Made by a program: the position numbers and the translations under genes. A DNA stretch of 28,266 nucleotides from the NCBI GenBank assembly GCA_964489215.1, contig CAZAYB010000013.1:1-28266 (forward strand), given 5' to 3'. The notes beneath the pieces were generated by a model that ran no database searches, was not told the DNA's origin, and saw only the letters and a list, made by a program, of their open reading frames with translations. Source of the stretch: CAZAYB01 sp964489215. Lineage in GTDB: Bacteria > Planctomycetota > Phycisphaerae > Sedimentisphaerales > Anaerohalosphaeraceae. This document shows positions 8,443-15,840 of this stretch, piece after piece. Every line of letters begins with the position of its first letter. Position 1 is the first letter of the stretch.

Positions 8443-8801
8443 TTGGTCATGACTTGGGACTGAACCTTCCTAGCCGTTTCAAGATCACTTTTCTGGACTG
8501 AAAGATAGTACTTTCTCGTAGTCTCCATATTAGAATGACCTGCCAATACTTTCAGGATTGAGATATCCAATGCCTGGTCAGCAACCAATTTGTGAAGCTG
8601 GGCATTTTCTTTTTGAACCGCCCGTAGTTGCTTGACCATATCGGGACTCATCCCGCCATACTTTTGTCGCCAGCGATAATAGGTCTGTTGGCTAATCTCA
8701 AGATACTTACAAACCTCAGGAACGGTTTTGCCTTGGCCGATTAAAACGTCTGCCTGACGTAACTTTGCCACGATTTGTGGCCCAATGTAACGTTTCTTCA
8801 T
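8427..8801 (-). pseudogene. Chimera: IS3-type OrfA front fused to tyrosine recombinase tail
   Basis: The ORF encodes 124 residues. Residues 1 to about 80 are a typical IS3-family OrfA/helix-turn-helix_21 protein (KKRYIGPQIVAKLRQADVL, then ISQQTYYRWRQKYGGM, then the leucine-zipper-like ENAQLHKLVADQALD). From about residue 80 it turns into the C-terminal end of a phage-type integrase: ILKVLAGHSNMETTRKYYL holds the conserved box-II H89 and probable nucleophile Y98, nine residues later. The OrfB transposase and the first ~80 percent of the integrase are missing, so neither parent enzyme can work. The reading frame is intact, and TAGGAG sits 9 nt before the ATG, so a small DNA-binding protein could still be made. 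It lies 87 bp from a tRNA-Arg, the usual place for an integrase. The fusion point is about 8546-8570. Confidence 0.8.
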
Positions 8802-8893
8802 AAGTACAATCTCCTAAATTCAGTGTTAATAATATACCAAATTCATCGATTATACTCTCACTTTATCTGGTACAGTTTTTGGGGAGCATGCCA
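8546..8893 (-). mobile_element. Remnant of an IS3-family insertion sequence (left end)
   Basis: Read on the minus strand, a probable left terminal repeat TGGCATGCTCCCCAAAAACT starts at 8893, resembling IS3-family ends (TG start, CCCCAAAAA core). A TATAAT box (8854-8849) and ribosome site lead into orfA at 8801. The element stops at the fusion with the recombinase fragment; orfB and the right end are absent. No target duplication can be identified because the right end is lost. Confidence 0.55.
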
Positions 8894-8902
8894 ATTTGGT
8901 AT
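8834..8902. repeat. 10-bp inverted repeat around the IS3 left end
   Basis: ATACCAAATT (8834-8843) is matched perfectly by AATTTGGTAT (8893-8902). The left copy lies in the orfA leader and the right copy straddles the proposed element end. It may be a regulator site or chance in AT-rich DNA. The rest of the 8903-9042 gap shows no clear promoter or hairpin. Confidence 0.4.
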
Positions 8903-9042
8903 CTAAATCATAGTTAATCCACTGGCTATGCCGCTGAGAATTGAAAAGTTCTTCTGTGGTGAACATTTTTTGTTGTTTTCAGCTACTTGAAGCGGTAGGA
9001 TATCGAAAAATGTGTTCTTCATTATCTATTAGAAAGGGATAA

Positions 9043-10911
9043 ATGGATTTTAACAGGAGAGATTTCTTAAAGGCTGCCGGCTGTTCAGCGGTTCTGGGTT
9101 TGTTTGGGTGCTCGCAAAATATGGGGCGAATCGGGGGTATGAGGAAAAGACCCAATATTGTTCTTGTGATTTCCGACGACCAGCGGCAGGATATGCTTTC
9201 ATGTATGGGCAATAAGTATACAAAAACCCCGAATTTTGACAGGATGGCCAAAGAGGGAATGGTATTTGAAAATGCTTTCTGCACTTCGGGGGTTTGTTCG
9301 CCTTCGAGGGCATCTTTTTTGACCGGAAAACATCCGCATCAGGCCGGTTCGCCGGGCATTCTCTGGACAAATAATACATTCCTCAATAATGAGAAAACTG
9401 TTGCGTGGTATCTGCAAAAGGCGGGTTATGCCACAGGACATGTAGGCAAGTGGCATCTTGGAAAAGGTGATCATCCAAAGCCGGGCTATGATTATTGGGC
9501 CGGGTTTAAGTTCCTCGGCAATACTCACGATCCAGTAATTACTATTAACGGAAAGCCTGAGAAATTTAATGGTTTCTGTGATGATGTTCTTTCGGAAATA
9601 GCCGCAGACTATATCAAGGATGCTTCTGGCGGTGAAAAACCTTTCTTTCTTTTTGTCGGTCTGAAGTCTCCTCACCTGCCGTTCGCTTATCCGCAGCGGT
9701 ATAATGATTTTCTTGAAAATACGGAAATACCCAGACCGGAAAGTTATAATGAGGATTATGACGAGTCTGGAAAGCCCGAATTTATGAAAAATAACCTGAT
9801 AAGGCTTGATGATTTTAAGGGCGGTGGTATACCGTATTTCGGCTCATGGGATAAATATATCAAGTCCTATTACCGTTCATCCCAGGCGCTTGACGATGCG
9901 ATGGGCAACATCCTTAAAGCCCTGGATGAGGCCGGCTGTGCTGAAAATACACTGGTGATATACAGCAGCGACCAGGGATATACGCTTGGAGAGCATGGAA
10001 ATACCGAGAAGCACTATGCTTACGAAGAAGTTATACGACTTCCGATGCTTTTGCGTTGGCCGGAGATAATAAGGCCGGGCACTAGCCGCAAAGAAATGGT
10101 GTTAAATATTGACGTGATGCCTACACTGCTTGATATTGCCGGCGTAGAGATACCGGAGGAAGTGGCCGGAAAGAGCTGGTCGGGGCTTCTTATAAGCGAG
10201 CACAAAAAACATTTCAGGGATGATTTCCTGTTCAAGCAGGAGAGTCCCGGCTCCGCAATTCCCGGTCAAATAGCGGTCCGAACCGAAAGGTATAAGCTGA
10301 TAACCTACCAGTCATTTCCCGATGAAGAACTTTACGACCTAGAAAGGAATCCTCAAGAGACGCATAACCTTGTAAACGACCCATCCTATGCCTCAGTTCT
10401 TGTCGATATGAGACAAAGGCTTGATAGACTGAAAAGGGAAACTAATTTGAGGCCTTATGTTGACCATCCGCTTGAGAGCATCCGGATAATGAAATGCCCG
10501 GCTGATGAAAGTTGTCAGGAAGTTGGTATGTATATATCGAATCTGACAAATTTTCATCAGGAACTGAATTGTCAAGATATTTCATACCGATGGGAAAAAT
10601 TAGATGCGTATCAGCCGGGCAAATTCAGGCTGCCGGCTGACTATAAAAATGCCGATCCTGTATTACTGGGCTACTACATAGAAGTTCTCGACCAAAAAGA
10701 CCCTTATACCACATTAAAGGGCCCGGGGATGGAATCTGTGGGATACTGCAACGGCACAAGAATCTGGGATACTGAAATAAAGGTCCTCAACCCATTCAAT
10801 CCACCTCTAAAGCCCGGAAGGAATATTATTTTATTAAAGTCAAATCCCACACAGAATGGTGAATTTGTGTTGGAAATATATGCGCCGCAGCAAAGCGTAA
10901 AGATTTATTAA
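9043..10911 (+). CDS. Tat-exported arylsulfatase-type sulfatase
   Basis: A 622-residue S1-type sulfatase that would remove sulfate esters from a glycan outside the cytoplasm. The N-terminus has a twin-arginine signal (NRRDFLKAAGCSAVLGLFGC); LFGC resembles a lipobox, so it may be a lipoprotein. Metal-binding D45-D46 lie in VISDDQRQD. The signature CSPSRASFLTG (C85-x-P-S-R) holds the cysteine matured to formylglycine, so an anSME-type radical SAM enzyme must be encoded elsewhere. GHVGKWHLGKGDHPKPGYDYW and SSDQGYTLGEHG are further conserved sulfatase blocks. After the usual end near residue 480 there is about 140 residues of extra sequence with an all-beta look that I do not recognise. AAAGGG lies just before the ATG at 9043. 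It opens the glycan-use locus; substrate is unknown. Confidence 0.93.
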   Translation: MDFNRRDFLKAAGCSAVLGLFGCSQNMGRIGGMRKRPNIVLVISDDQRQDMLSCMGNKYTKTPNFDRMAKEGMVFENAFCTSGVCSPSRASFLTGKHPHQAGSPGILWTNNTFLNNEKTVAWYLQKAGYATGHVGKWHLGKGDHPKPGYDYWAGFKFLGNTHDPVITINGKPEKFNGFCDDVLSEIAADYIKDASGGEKPFFLFVGLKSPHLPFAYPQRYNDFLENTEIPRPESYNEDYDESGKPEFMKNNLIRLDDFKGGGIPYFGSWDKYIKSYYRSSQALDDAMGNILKALDEAGCAENTLVIYSSDQGYTLGEHGNTEKHYAYEEVIRLPMLLRWPEIIRPGTSRKEMVLNIDVMPTLLDIAGVEIPEEVAGKSWSGLLISEHKKHFRDDFLFKQESPGSAIPGQIAVRTERYKLITYQSFPDEELYDLERNPQETHNLVNDPSYASVLVDMRQRLDRLKRETNLRPYVDHPLESIRIMKCPADESCQEVGMYISNLTNFHQELNCQDISYRWEKLDAYQPGKFRLPADYKNADPVLLGYYIEVLDQKDPYTTLKGPGMESVGYCNGTRIWDTEIKVLNPFNPPLKPGRNIILLKSNPTQNGEFVLEIYAPQQSVKIY

Positions 10912-11054
10912 ACAACCAAAAAGCCTATCCAAAAACCTTGCACAAGAACACCAGAGCAATAAATATAGTATAATACGTATATATTAGACTTTTAAGGCCG
11001 AAATAATCTATATATTCGACTGTACCCTTTAATGAATGTGGGAAAAATACATTT

Positions 11055-11072
11055 TACCCAAACGTTTGAGTA
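11055..11072. promoter_or_regulatory. LacI-type operator 1
   Basis: TACCCAAACGTTTGAGTA is an 18-bp palindrome centred on CG with one mismatched pair, the usual shape of a LacI/GalR-family operator. It lies just upstream of the -35 box of the regulator gene. The rest of the 10912-11054 gap shows no terminator or other motif I can support. Confidence 0.7.
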
Positions 11073-11078
11073 TTTTTC

Positions 11079-11107
11079 TTGACACAAGATTGTCAATTTG
11101 ATAGAAT
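11079..11107 (+). promoter_or_regulatory. Sigma70 promoter of the LacI-family gene
   Basis: TTGACA (11079-11084) and TAGAAT (11102-11107) are separated by exactly 17 bp. The predicted start near 11114 falls inside operator 2. The promoter is bracketed by two matching palindromes, so repression by its own product is likely. Confidence 0.75.
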
Positions 11108-11108
11108 C

Positions 11109-11126
11109 AACTCATACGTTTGAGTA
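11109..11126. promoter_or_regulatory. LacI-type operator 2
   Basis: The 16-bp core ACTCATACGTTTGAGT (11110-11125) is palindromic except for one pair and shares ACGTTTGAGTA with operator 1. The two centres are 54 bp apart, close to five helical turns, which places both sites on the same DNA face and favours looping. Confidence 0.7.
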
Positions 11127-11159
11127 AATGTGGTTTATTTTGATTGTAAGCGGCGTAAT

Positions 11160-12272
11160 ATGGCAGTAGCAAAAAACAATCGAATAACAATTAAGAGCAT
11201 AGCGGATAAACTCGAACTTTCCCCTTCTACTATTTCTTATGTTCTACACGGCCGGGCCAGGGAAAAGGGGATTCCGAAAAGAACTATTGAAAAGGTGCGA
11301 AACACGGCGGACGAGCTTGGGTATGTTCCAAATTACTGGGCCCAGAGCCTTAAAAGACAGAGAACAAAAATTGTTACTTCGCTTCTTGGTTCTCTTGGAA
11401 TGAACTGGGCGAACCATCTGATGCTCGGAGTTAATAAGGTTTTGAGGGAAAACGGATACACATCTTTTATCGCAGTTGACTGGAGCGATCACCGTATTCT
11501 GGACCAGGAAATAAAATCAATACTTGAGCGACAGGATGAAGGGGTAATATGCCAGGCAAACCGTTCATTGGTCGGCGTTGAGAGGTCATTGGATCTTTAC
11601 AGGTTTCTTATAGAAAACGGCCCTGCTCTGGTTTTTGTGGGTAATTTACTTGAGGAATGGCACGACTTGAAAGGTATCAATACGGTTCTCTGGAACGAAA
11701 GGCCGGCCATTAAAAGGGCACTTACGCATCTTGCGTCCACCGGTTGCAAGAGAATAGCCTTTGTTGGTTCCCACCACGGCGTAACAAGCGATAACACACG
11801 TTTTCAGGCATACAGGGACTCGCTCGAATTACTTGGGCTTGAATACCGCGACCAATGGTGTATATGGGCACAGAGCGACCATCTTGATCTCGAGAGCTAT
11901 TCAAAGACTATATATGAAATATCCATGAATCATTCAAAAAACTTCTGGAAGTTTATATTAACTCCGATGTTCGGCCCCTCAGGAGAAAGACCAGACGCAA
12001 TACTGGCCATCAATGATGATATAGGCATGAGAGTATGGGAAGCCCTTTCGGATATGGATATTAAGGTTCCCGATGAAGTCTCCATCGTTGGTATAGGCAA
12101 CCTTTTTAATTACAACATGTATCTTACCAGCATCGTAGAGCCCATACATCAGATGGGTGAAGCATCGGCAAAAATGATTCTTGACGTTATTAAAAGTACT
12201 GACAAAAAGGCCCATCATCATATTGTAGAATGCGATGAACTTATAATTCGCCAAACGACAAGGCCTGTTTGA
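11160..12272 (+). CDS. LacI-family transcriptional regulator
   Basis: A 370-residue DNA-binding repressor. The ATG at 11160 is preferred over a GTG at 11130, which would begin inside the promoter/operator leader; the upstream ribosome site is weak. Residues about 8-70 form the LacI helix-turn-helix and hinge (ITIKSIADKLELSPSTISYV, GYVPNYWAQSLKRQ). The rest is a periplasmic-binding-protein-like sensor domain (IVTSLLGSLGMNWANHLMLG, RIAFVGSHHGVTSDNTRFQA, PDAILAINDDIGMRVWEALS, VSIVGIGN). It would bind a sugar released from the polysaccharide and lift repression. Two palindromic operators around its own promoter indicate autoregulation. It precedes the secreted-protein genes by 54 bp on the same strand, so it may be co-transcribed with them. 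I did not find the same palindrome elsewhere in the window. Confidence 0.93.
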   Translation: MAVAKNNRITIKSIADKLELSPSTISYVLHGRAREKGIPKRTIEKVRNTADELGYVPNYWAQSLKRQRTKIVTSLLGSLGMNWANHLMLGVNKVLRENGYTSFIAVDWSDHRILDQEIKSILERQDEGVICQANRSLVGVERSLDLYRFLIENGPALVFVGNLLEEWHDLKGINTVLWNERPAIKRALTHLASTGCKRIAFVGSHHGVTSDNTRFQAYRDSLELLGLEYRDQWCIWAQSDHLDLESYSKTIYEISMNHSKNFWKFILTPMFGPSGERPDAILAINDDIGMRVWEALSDMDIKVPDEVSIVGIGNLFNYNMYLTSIVEPIHQMGEASAKMILDVIKSTDKKAHHHIVECDELIIRQTTRPV

Positions 12273-12326
12273 AATAGAAAATATTGAGTGTCTGTCAATT
12301 TTAATCTTTTTTAATCGGAGGTAAAG

Positions 12327-14138
12327 ATGAGTCGTGTAAAAAATAATATATTTGGAATCAGCATTATTTTATTATTTATTATGATTGGGCGCGGCACGGT
12401 TGTTGCAAATGTAGATCTTACAAGCTACCTGGAGAATCCGAGCTTTGAAGAACCGGCCGGTTTGTTTCCGGACGAAGAAATATGTGATGCGGATGGATGG
12501 TTAAACGCCTACGGCTACGATGGAACCCAGTGTCCGGTTACTCTATATAAGACAAACCCGTTTATAGCGAGCGACGGTTTTAACTGTCTTCGTCAGGTGG
12601 GCACAACAATAAGTCAGGTTCCGGCAGCACTGATCATTCAGCCGAACACGATCTATACGGTTCAGGCAGACATTGCGGTTACTTCAGACACAGCCGAGGT
12701 CGCGGATCCAAATTCCGCATGGGCCCTTATTGAGCTTAAGGCAACTGAAAGCGATGCAACCCTCGGTTCGTGGGGCGGACTTTATCCTCATGTTATTGCT
12801 GATGATATTTCCGGTTTTACAACCGACACCTGGTACACAGTGAGCTGTCAGTTCGACAGCGGCGATCCGGCGAATTCAGCTTATGTAGGTGAAACTCTTG
12901 CCGTATTCGCTCAGGGTGACAGGCACTACATCGACAATTTCTCGTTATCATCATCTGGTACACAGGTTAATCTTACGGTTAACAGCACTGCCGGCGCCGA
13001 AGATGGGGTTCTGGTGCCGGGTCAAGGTTCTTTCCCTGTTGCCGACGGCTGGACAATACCCCTTGAAACAATGAGAAAGTATGCCTCCTGTCCTGATTTG
13101 TACACCTTCACTTCCTGGACTGGTGCAAATGACATAACACCTTCGACTGATGTAACCATTTCGGGCAATACTGTTGTTACGGCAAATTACAGCAAAACCA
13201 CCCCGGGATGCAGCAATGTGTGGAACGGAGAGACAGTGTTCATTTATAACGCAGATTTTGAGGATAATTCCGCCAACGGCTACACCGTTCCTTTCTGGTC
13301 CAAGGGCGCCGCTCCTACAGGTTCCTGGGTACAGACCCCGCCGGACGGATCTACAGGCGCAAATTTGGATTTTACCTCGAGCGGCAACAAAATGATTTAT
13401 GTCGGTTCGGGTTCACAGATTCATCAGGTGCCGGGAGAAATTATTGAAGCTGACACTATTTATACTGTCGAGATCGACATGGCCTCGCGTTCAGATGTCA
13501 ACCCTGAAATTGCATGGGCGTATATAGCACTTTTTGCCAAAAATGACACAACTCAAACACTCGATGGCACACAGTTAGTTCAACAGGGCTTCGGCTGGGT
13601 TGTTAGTGAGCTTCTTAATCCTAATCCGGATCAGTGGTACACCAAATCCTTTTCATGGGACAGTACAGCAAGTCCTCATGTCGGCAAGTATCTGCAAATA
13701 TATCTGAACGCCGACCGCGTAACGATGGATAACGTCAGGATACTCAAGAGCACACCGGGTATAGCGGCAAATGTTGTCGTGGATTCCGATCCCTATAATT
13801 TAACTACCGCCGGAGGAAGGCCTGACGTGTCGCCAAGTCCGGGAACTTATCAGATAGGCATTGGTGCGGAAGTTGATGTTACAGCAGGTAATTTCCTGAG
13901 CTGTCCGGATAATTTCGTTGCCGATTTTATTCAGAGCAGCTATGGAGATATCCCGGGTACTGAGGGAACACTGCTTATCGATGACGACGGTACTATTAAC
14001 ACCGTCTATGCGACTGATAATATATGTGGTGATAGCTGCCATCCGATACCTCTTGGTGATTTCGATCAAAACTGTATTGTTGACTTTGAAGATTTAGCCG
14101 ACTTTATCTCAAGCTGGCTTACTGACAACAGGCCTTGA
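12327..14138 (+). CDS. Secreted two-module beta-sandwich protein with dockerin-like end
   Basis: A 603-residue exported protein; GGAGG sits before the ATG at 12327. Signal peptide about 1-28 (IFGISIILLFIMIG). Module A (about 30-210) and module B (about 305-475) are homologous: both start with a FE-rich strand (NPSFEEPAG; NADFEDNSANG), contain an xxNTIYTV or xxDTIYTV strand, an internal W-A-x-I/L-x-L/A strand, and end with a D-R-x-x-x-DN strand (GDRHYIDN; ADRVTMDN). Between them, residues about 214-290 resemble an InlB-B/FlgD-like repeat (FTSWTGA, TVVTANY); a second, weaker copy follows module B. Residues 577-599 (GDFDQNCIVDFEDLADFISS) form a dockerin-like EF-hand. It is probably a carbohydrate-binding or surface protein; no catalytic residues are recognised. 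Module A/B is shared with the next two exported proteins. Confidence 0.85.
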   Translation: MSRVKNNIFGISIILLFIMIGRGTVVANVDLTSYLENPSFEEPAGLFPDEEICDADGWLNAYGYDGTQCPVTLYKTNPFIASDGFNCLRQVGTTISQVPAALIIQPNTIYTVQADIAVTSDTAEVADPNSAWALIELKATESDATLGSWGGLYPHVIADDISGFTTDTWYTVSCQFDSGDPANSAYVGETLAVFAQGDRHYIDNFSLSSSGTQVNLTVNSTAGAEDGVLVPGQGSFPVADGWTIPLETMRKYASCPDLYTFTSWTGANDITPSTDVTISGNTVVTANYSKTTPGCSNVWNGETVFIYNADFEDNSANGYTVPFWSKGAAPTGSWVQTPPDGSTGANLDFTSSGNKMIYVGSGSQIHQVPGEIIEADTIYTVEIDMASRSDVNPEIAWAYIALFAKNDTTQTLDGTQLVQQGFGWVVSELLNPNPDQWYTKSFSWDSTASPHVGKYLQIYLNADRVTMDNVRILKSTPGIAANVVVDSDPYNLTTAGGRPDVSPSPGTYQIGIGAEVDVTAGNFLSCPDNFVADFIQSSYGDIPGTEGTLLIDDDGTINTVYATDNICGDSCHPIPLGDFDQNCIVDFEDLADFISSWLTDNRP

Positions 14139-14167
14139 CCGTTTATTGGATAAGTGATCTCAGGTGC

Positions 14168-14186
14168 TCCCGGAACGTTGCCGGGG
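14168..14186 (+). other. Intergenic hairpin between secreted-protein genes
   Basis: TCCCGG (14168-14173) can pair with CCGGGG (14181-14186) around a 7-nt loop (one T-G wobble). There is no immediate T-run, so it is more likely an mRNA-processing or stabilising hairpin, or a weak attenuator, between the two paralogous genes. Confidence 0.4.
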
Positions 14187-14234
14187 CGTCTATAAAAAAT
14201 GTTTTATTTAACTTTTTGTTGGAGGAGTTTCAAA

Positions 14235-14891
14235 ATGAAAACTCAAATGATGTTGTTAATGGCAGTTGTGAGCTTAATCAGTGCAGTTAGTTATGCTGCG
14301 CCGGTAATGGTCTATAATGCCGGCTTTGAAGAACCTGCCCTGGCAGATGGCGGTGCGGTTGGATATCTTGGCGGCGGAGACACTATCCCTTACTGGCCCT
14401 CATCAACCGCAACCGGTTCATATTTGCAGGTTATCGATCCTGATGCAGCTTATCCATTGCAGGCCACCGAGGGTGAAAACATTGCTTACGTTAATGGCGG
14501 AATTCTTATGTGGCAGGACCTTGCGCCAATACAGGATAACACAATTTACACTGTTACAGTGGATTTAGGCGCACACCCTGATGTTTTTCCACAGTATGCC
14601 TGGAGCAATGTAGGGTTTTTCGCCGGAGCAAACCATTCTAATCTGCTAAAACAGGTTCAGTTCGGCAGTGCTACGAATAATACAGAGATTCCAACCGGCA
14701 GTTTCGGTACATTCTCGATGAGCTGGGACAGTACAGGCTCTGCTTTTGTTGGCCAGGCTCTAAAGCTGAACTTTAACTCGGACAGGGTCTGGTATGATAA
14801 CGTTCGTGTGGATGCTACACTAATTCCTGAGCCTGCTACCATCGCGCTGCTTGGTTTGAGCGGTTTGACTTTAATTAAAAAACGCAAGTAA
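14235..14891 (+). CDS. PEP-CTERM sorted secreted protein
   Basis: A 218-residue exported protein. The ATG at 14235 follows GGAGGAG (about 14220-14226); the frame extends to 14199 without a ribosome site. Signal peptide MKTQMMLLMAVVSLISAVSY then AAP. The body is a single copy of the beta-sandwich module seen in the gene before: NAGFEEPALADGG, NTIYTVTVDLGAHPDVFPQY, then SDRVWYDNVRVDA. The C-terminus is a complete PEP-CTERM signal: P198-E-P followed by the hydrophobic TIALLGLSGLTLI and the basic tail KKRK, recognised by an exosortase and predicted to anchor or process the protein at the envelope. No exosortase gene is in the window. It is followed by a strong hairpin. Confidence 0.92.
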   Translation: MKTQMMLLMAVVSLISAVSYAAPVMVYNAGFEEPALADGGAVGYLGGGDTIPYWPSSTATGSYLQVIDPDAAYPLQATEGENIAYVNGGILMWQDLAPIQDNTIYTVTVDLGAHPDVFPQYAWSNVGFFAGANHSNLLKQVQFGSATNNTEIPTGSFGTFSMSWDSTGSAFVGQALKLNFNSDRVWYDNVRVDATLIPEPATIALLGLSGLTLIKKRK

Positions 14892-14917
14892 TTGATAATC
14901 AAATATGAAATGGATTT

Positions 14918-14950
14918 GTGCCGTATATTGTTGAAATTATACGGCACTTT
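14918..14950 (+). terminator. Terminator hairpin after PEP-CTERM gene
   Basis: GTGCCGTATA (14918-14927) and TATACGGCAC (14938-14947) form a perfect 10-bp stem with a 10-nt loop, followed by only a short TTT. It may act as a partial terminator, keeping PEP-CTERM mRNA high and the downstream genes lower. Confidence 0.6.
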
Positions 14951-14980
14951 CCGTTATACTATTCAAAAAGGATGTTTATT

Positions 14981-15799
14981 ATGAGATACAAAAAAGCTTT
15001 TACCCTTATAGAATTGCTGGTAGTGATTTCGATTATCGCATTATTGCTCTCGATTTTGCTTCCATCGCTGCAAAAGGCTAAAACACTTGCCAGAAGGGCC
15101 GTATGTTCTTCTAATCTAAGGCAGCAGGGTATCGCGTTTTCGGTTTATGCCGCTGATCATAATAGATTTCCGCCCAGACCCGAGTTTGGTCACTGGCCAT
15201 TCGGCGGTATGGGGTATCTTCCTGAAGGAAAGACTGATACCACTGAAAACTGGCAGCCCGCAGGGCAGGGTATTTTGATCGCTATGAATTATATTAAGGA
15301 CCCGAAATTTTTCTATTGTCCCTCCGTTACAAAAAAAGATGAATTAAGTTATGATGTAATTTATGAAGATTATCAGCAGGCTTACCTCGATTCTAATAAA
15401 ATAGAGGACATTGACTGGAAGTATCTGTTTGTTAGTTATCCATATTGGGTAAAATATTCTACAGGAAAACCTCAGGAAGACAGTAATCTGAAAAAAAGCG
15501 TTGCCCAATCACCACAATCACGGTCGGATACAGTTTTGTCAAGCGACATAATAGGAGTAGTTGCCGATGCGATTACGTGGGGTGATTTCTCTGAAGCACA
15601 TAAATTTCCGCACGAGTTCTCTAATCATAAAAGCGGAGGCATTCTCAGAGGCGGTAATATACTCAGGCTTGACGGAAGTGTGCAGTGGGATAACTTTAAT
15701 ACAATGCAGAAGAACTGGGGAACCCAAACACCCCTTAAATACGATAGATTAAGATTTTTGTATATCAAAGGAAGGCATAAGGTCCTGTGGTGGTTTTAA
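14981..15799 (+). CDS. Prepilin-type (type II secretion/pilin-like) protein
   Basis: A 272-residue protein. The ATG at 14981 follows AAAAAGGATG; the upstream in-frame start at 14918 lies in the terminator hairpin. It begins with a class III prepilin signal, MRYKKAFTLIELLVVISIIA, to be cleaved before F7 (alanine replaces the usual glycine) and methylated; the hydrophobic helix runs to about residue 27. The body (CSSNLRQQGIAFSVYAADHN, FYCPSVTK, SGGILRGGNILRLDGSVQWD) matches the planctomycete/lentisphaera pseudopilin-like proteins related to DUF1559, whose copies are scattered singly through genomes beside glycan genes. It overlaps no gene but ends 41 bp before the next start. Its role is unknown: it may be an envelope fibre or minor pseudopilin using a shared secretion machine. 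Confidence 0.88.
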   Translation: MRYKKAFTLIELLVVISIIALLLSILLPSLQKAKTLARRAVCSSNLRQQGIAFSVYAADHNRFPPRPEFGHWPFGGMGYLPEGKTDTTENWQPAGQGILIAMNYIKDPKFFYCPSVTKKDELSYDVIYEDYQQAYLDSNKIEDIDWKYLFVSYPYWVKYSTGKPQEDSNLKKSVAQSPQSRSDTVLSSDIIGVVADAITWGDFSEAHKFPHEFSNHKSGGILRGGNILRLDGSVQWDNFNTMQKNWGTQTPLKYDRLRFLYIKGRHKVLWWF

Positions 15800-15840
15800 T
15801 TTGTGCTCTGTTTCAGCCAATTAGTAAGAGGCAGTTATTT

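Noticed and set aside
8340..9042. Direct repeat of the tRNA 3' end (att site)
   Set aside because: I looked for a second copy of the TTCGAATCGCGG region near the integrase fragment and found none in the window.
10967..10990. Second promoter/palindrome (TATAATACGTATATATTA)
   Set aside because: AT-rich and partly palindromic by composition; no -35 box at proper spacing.
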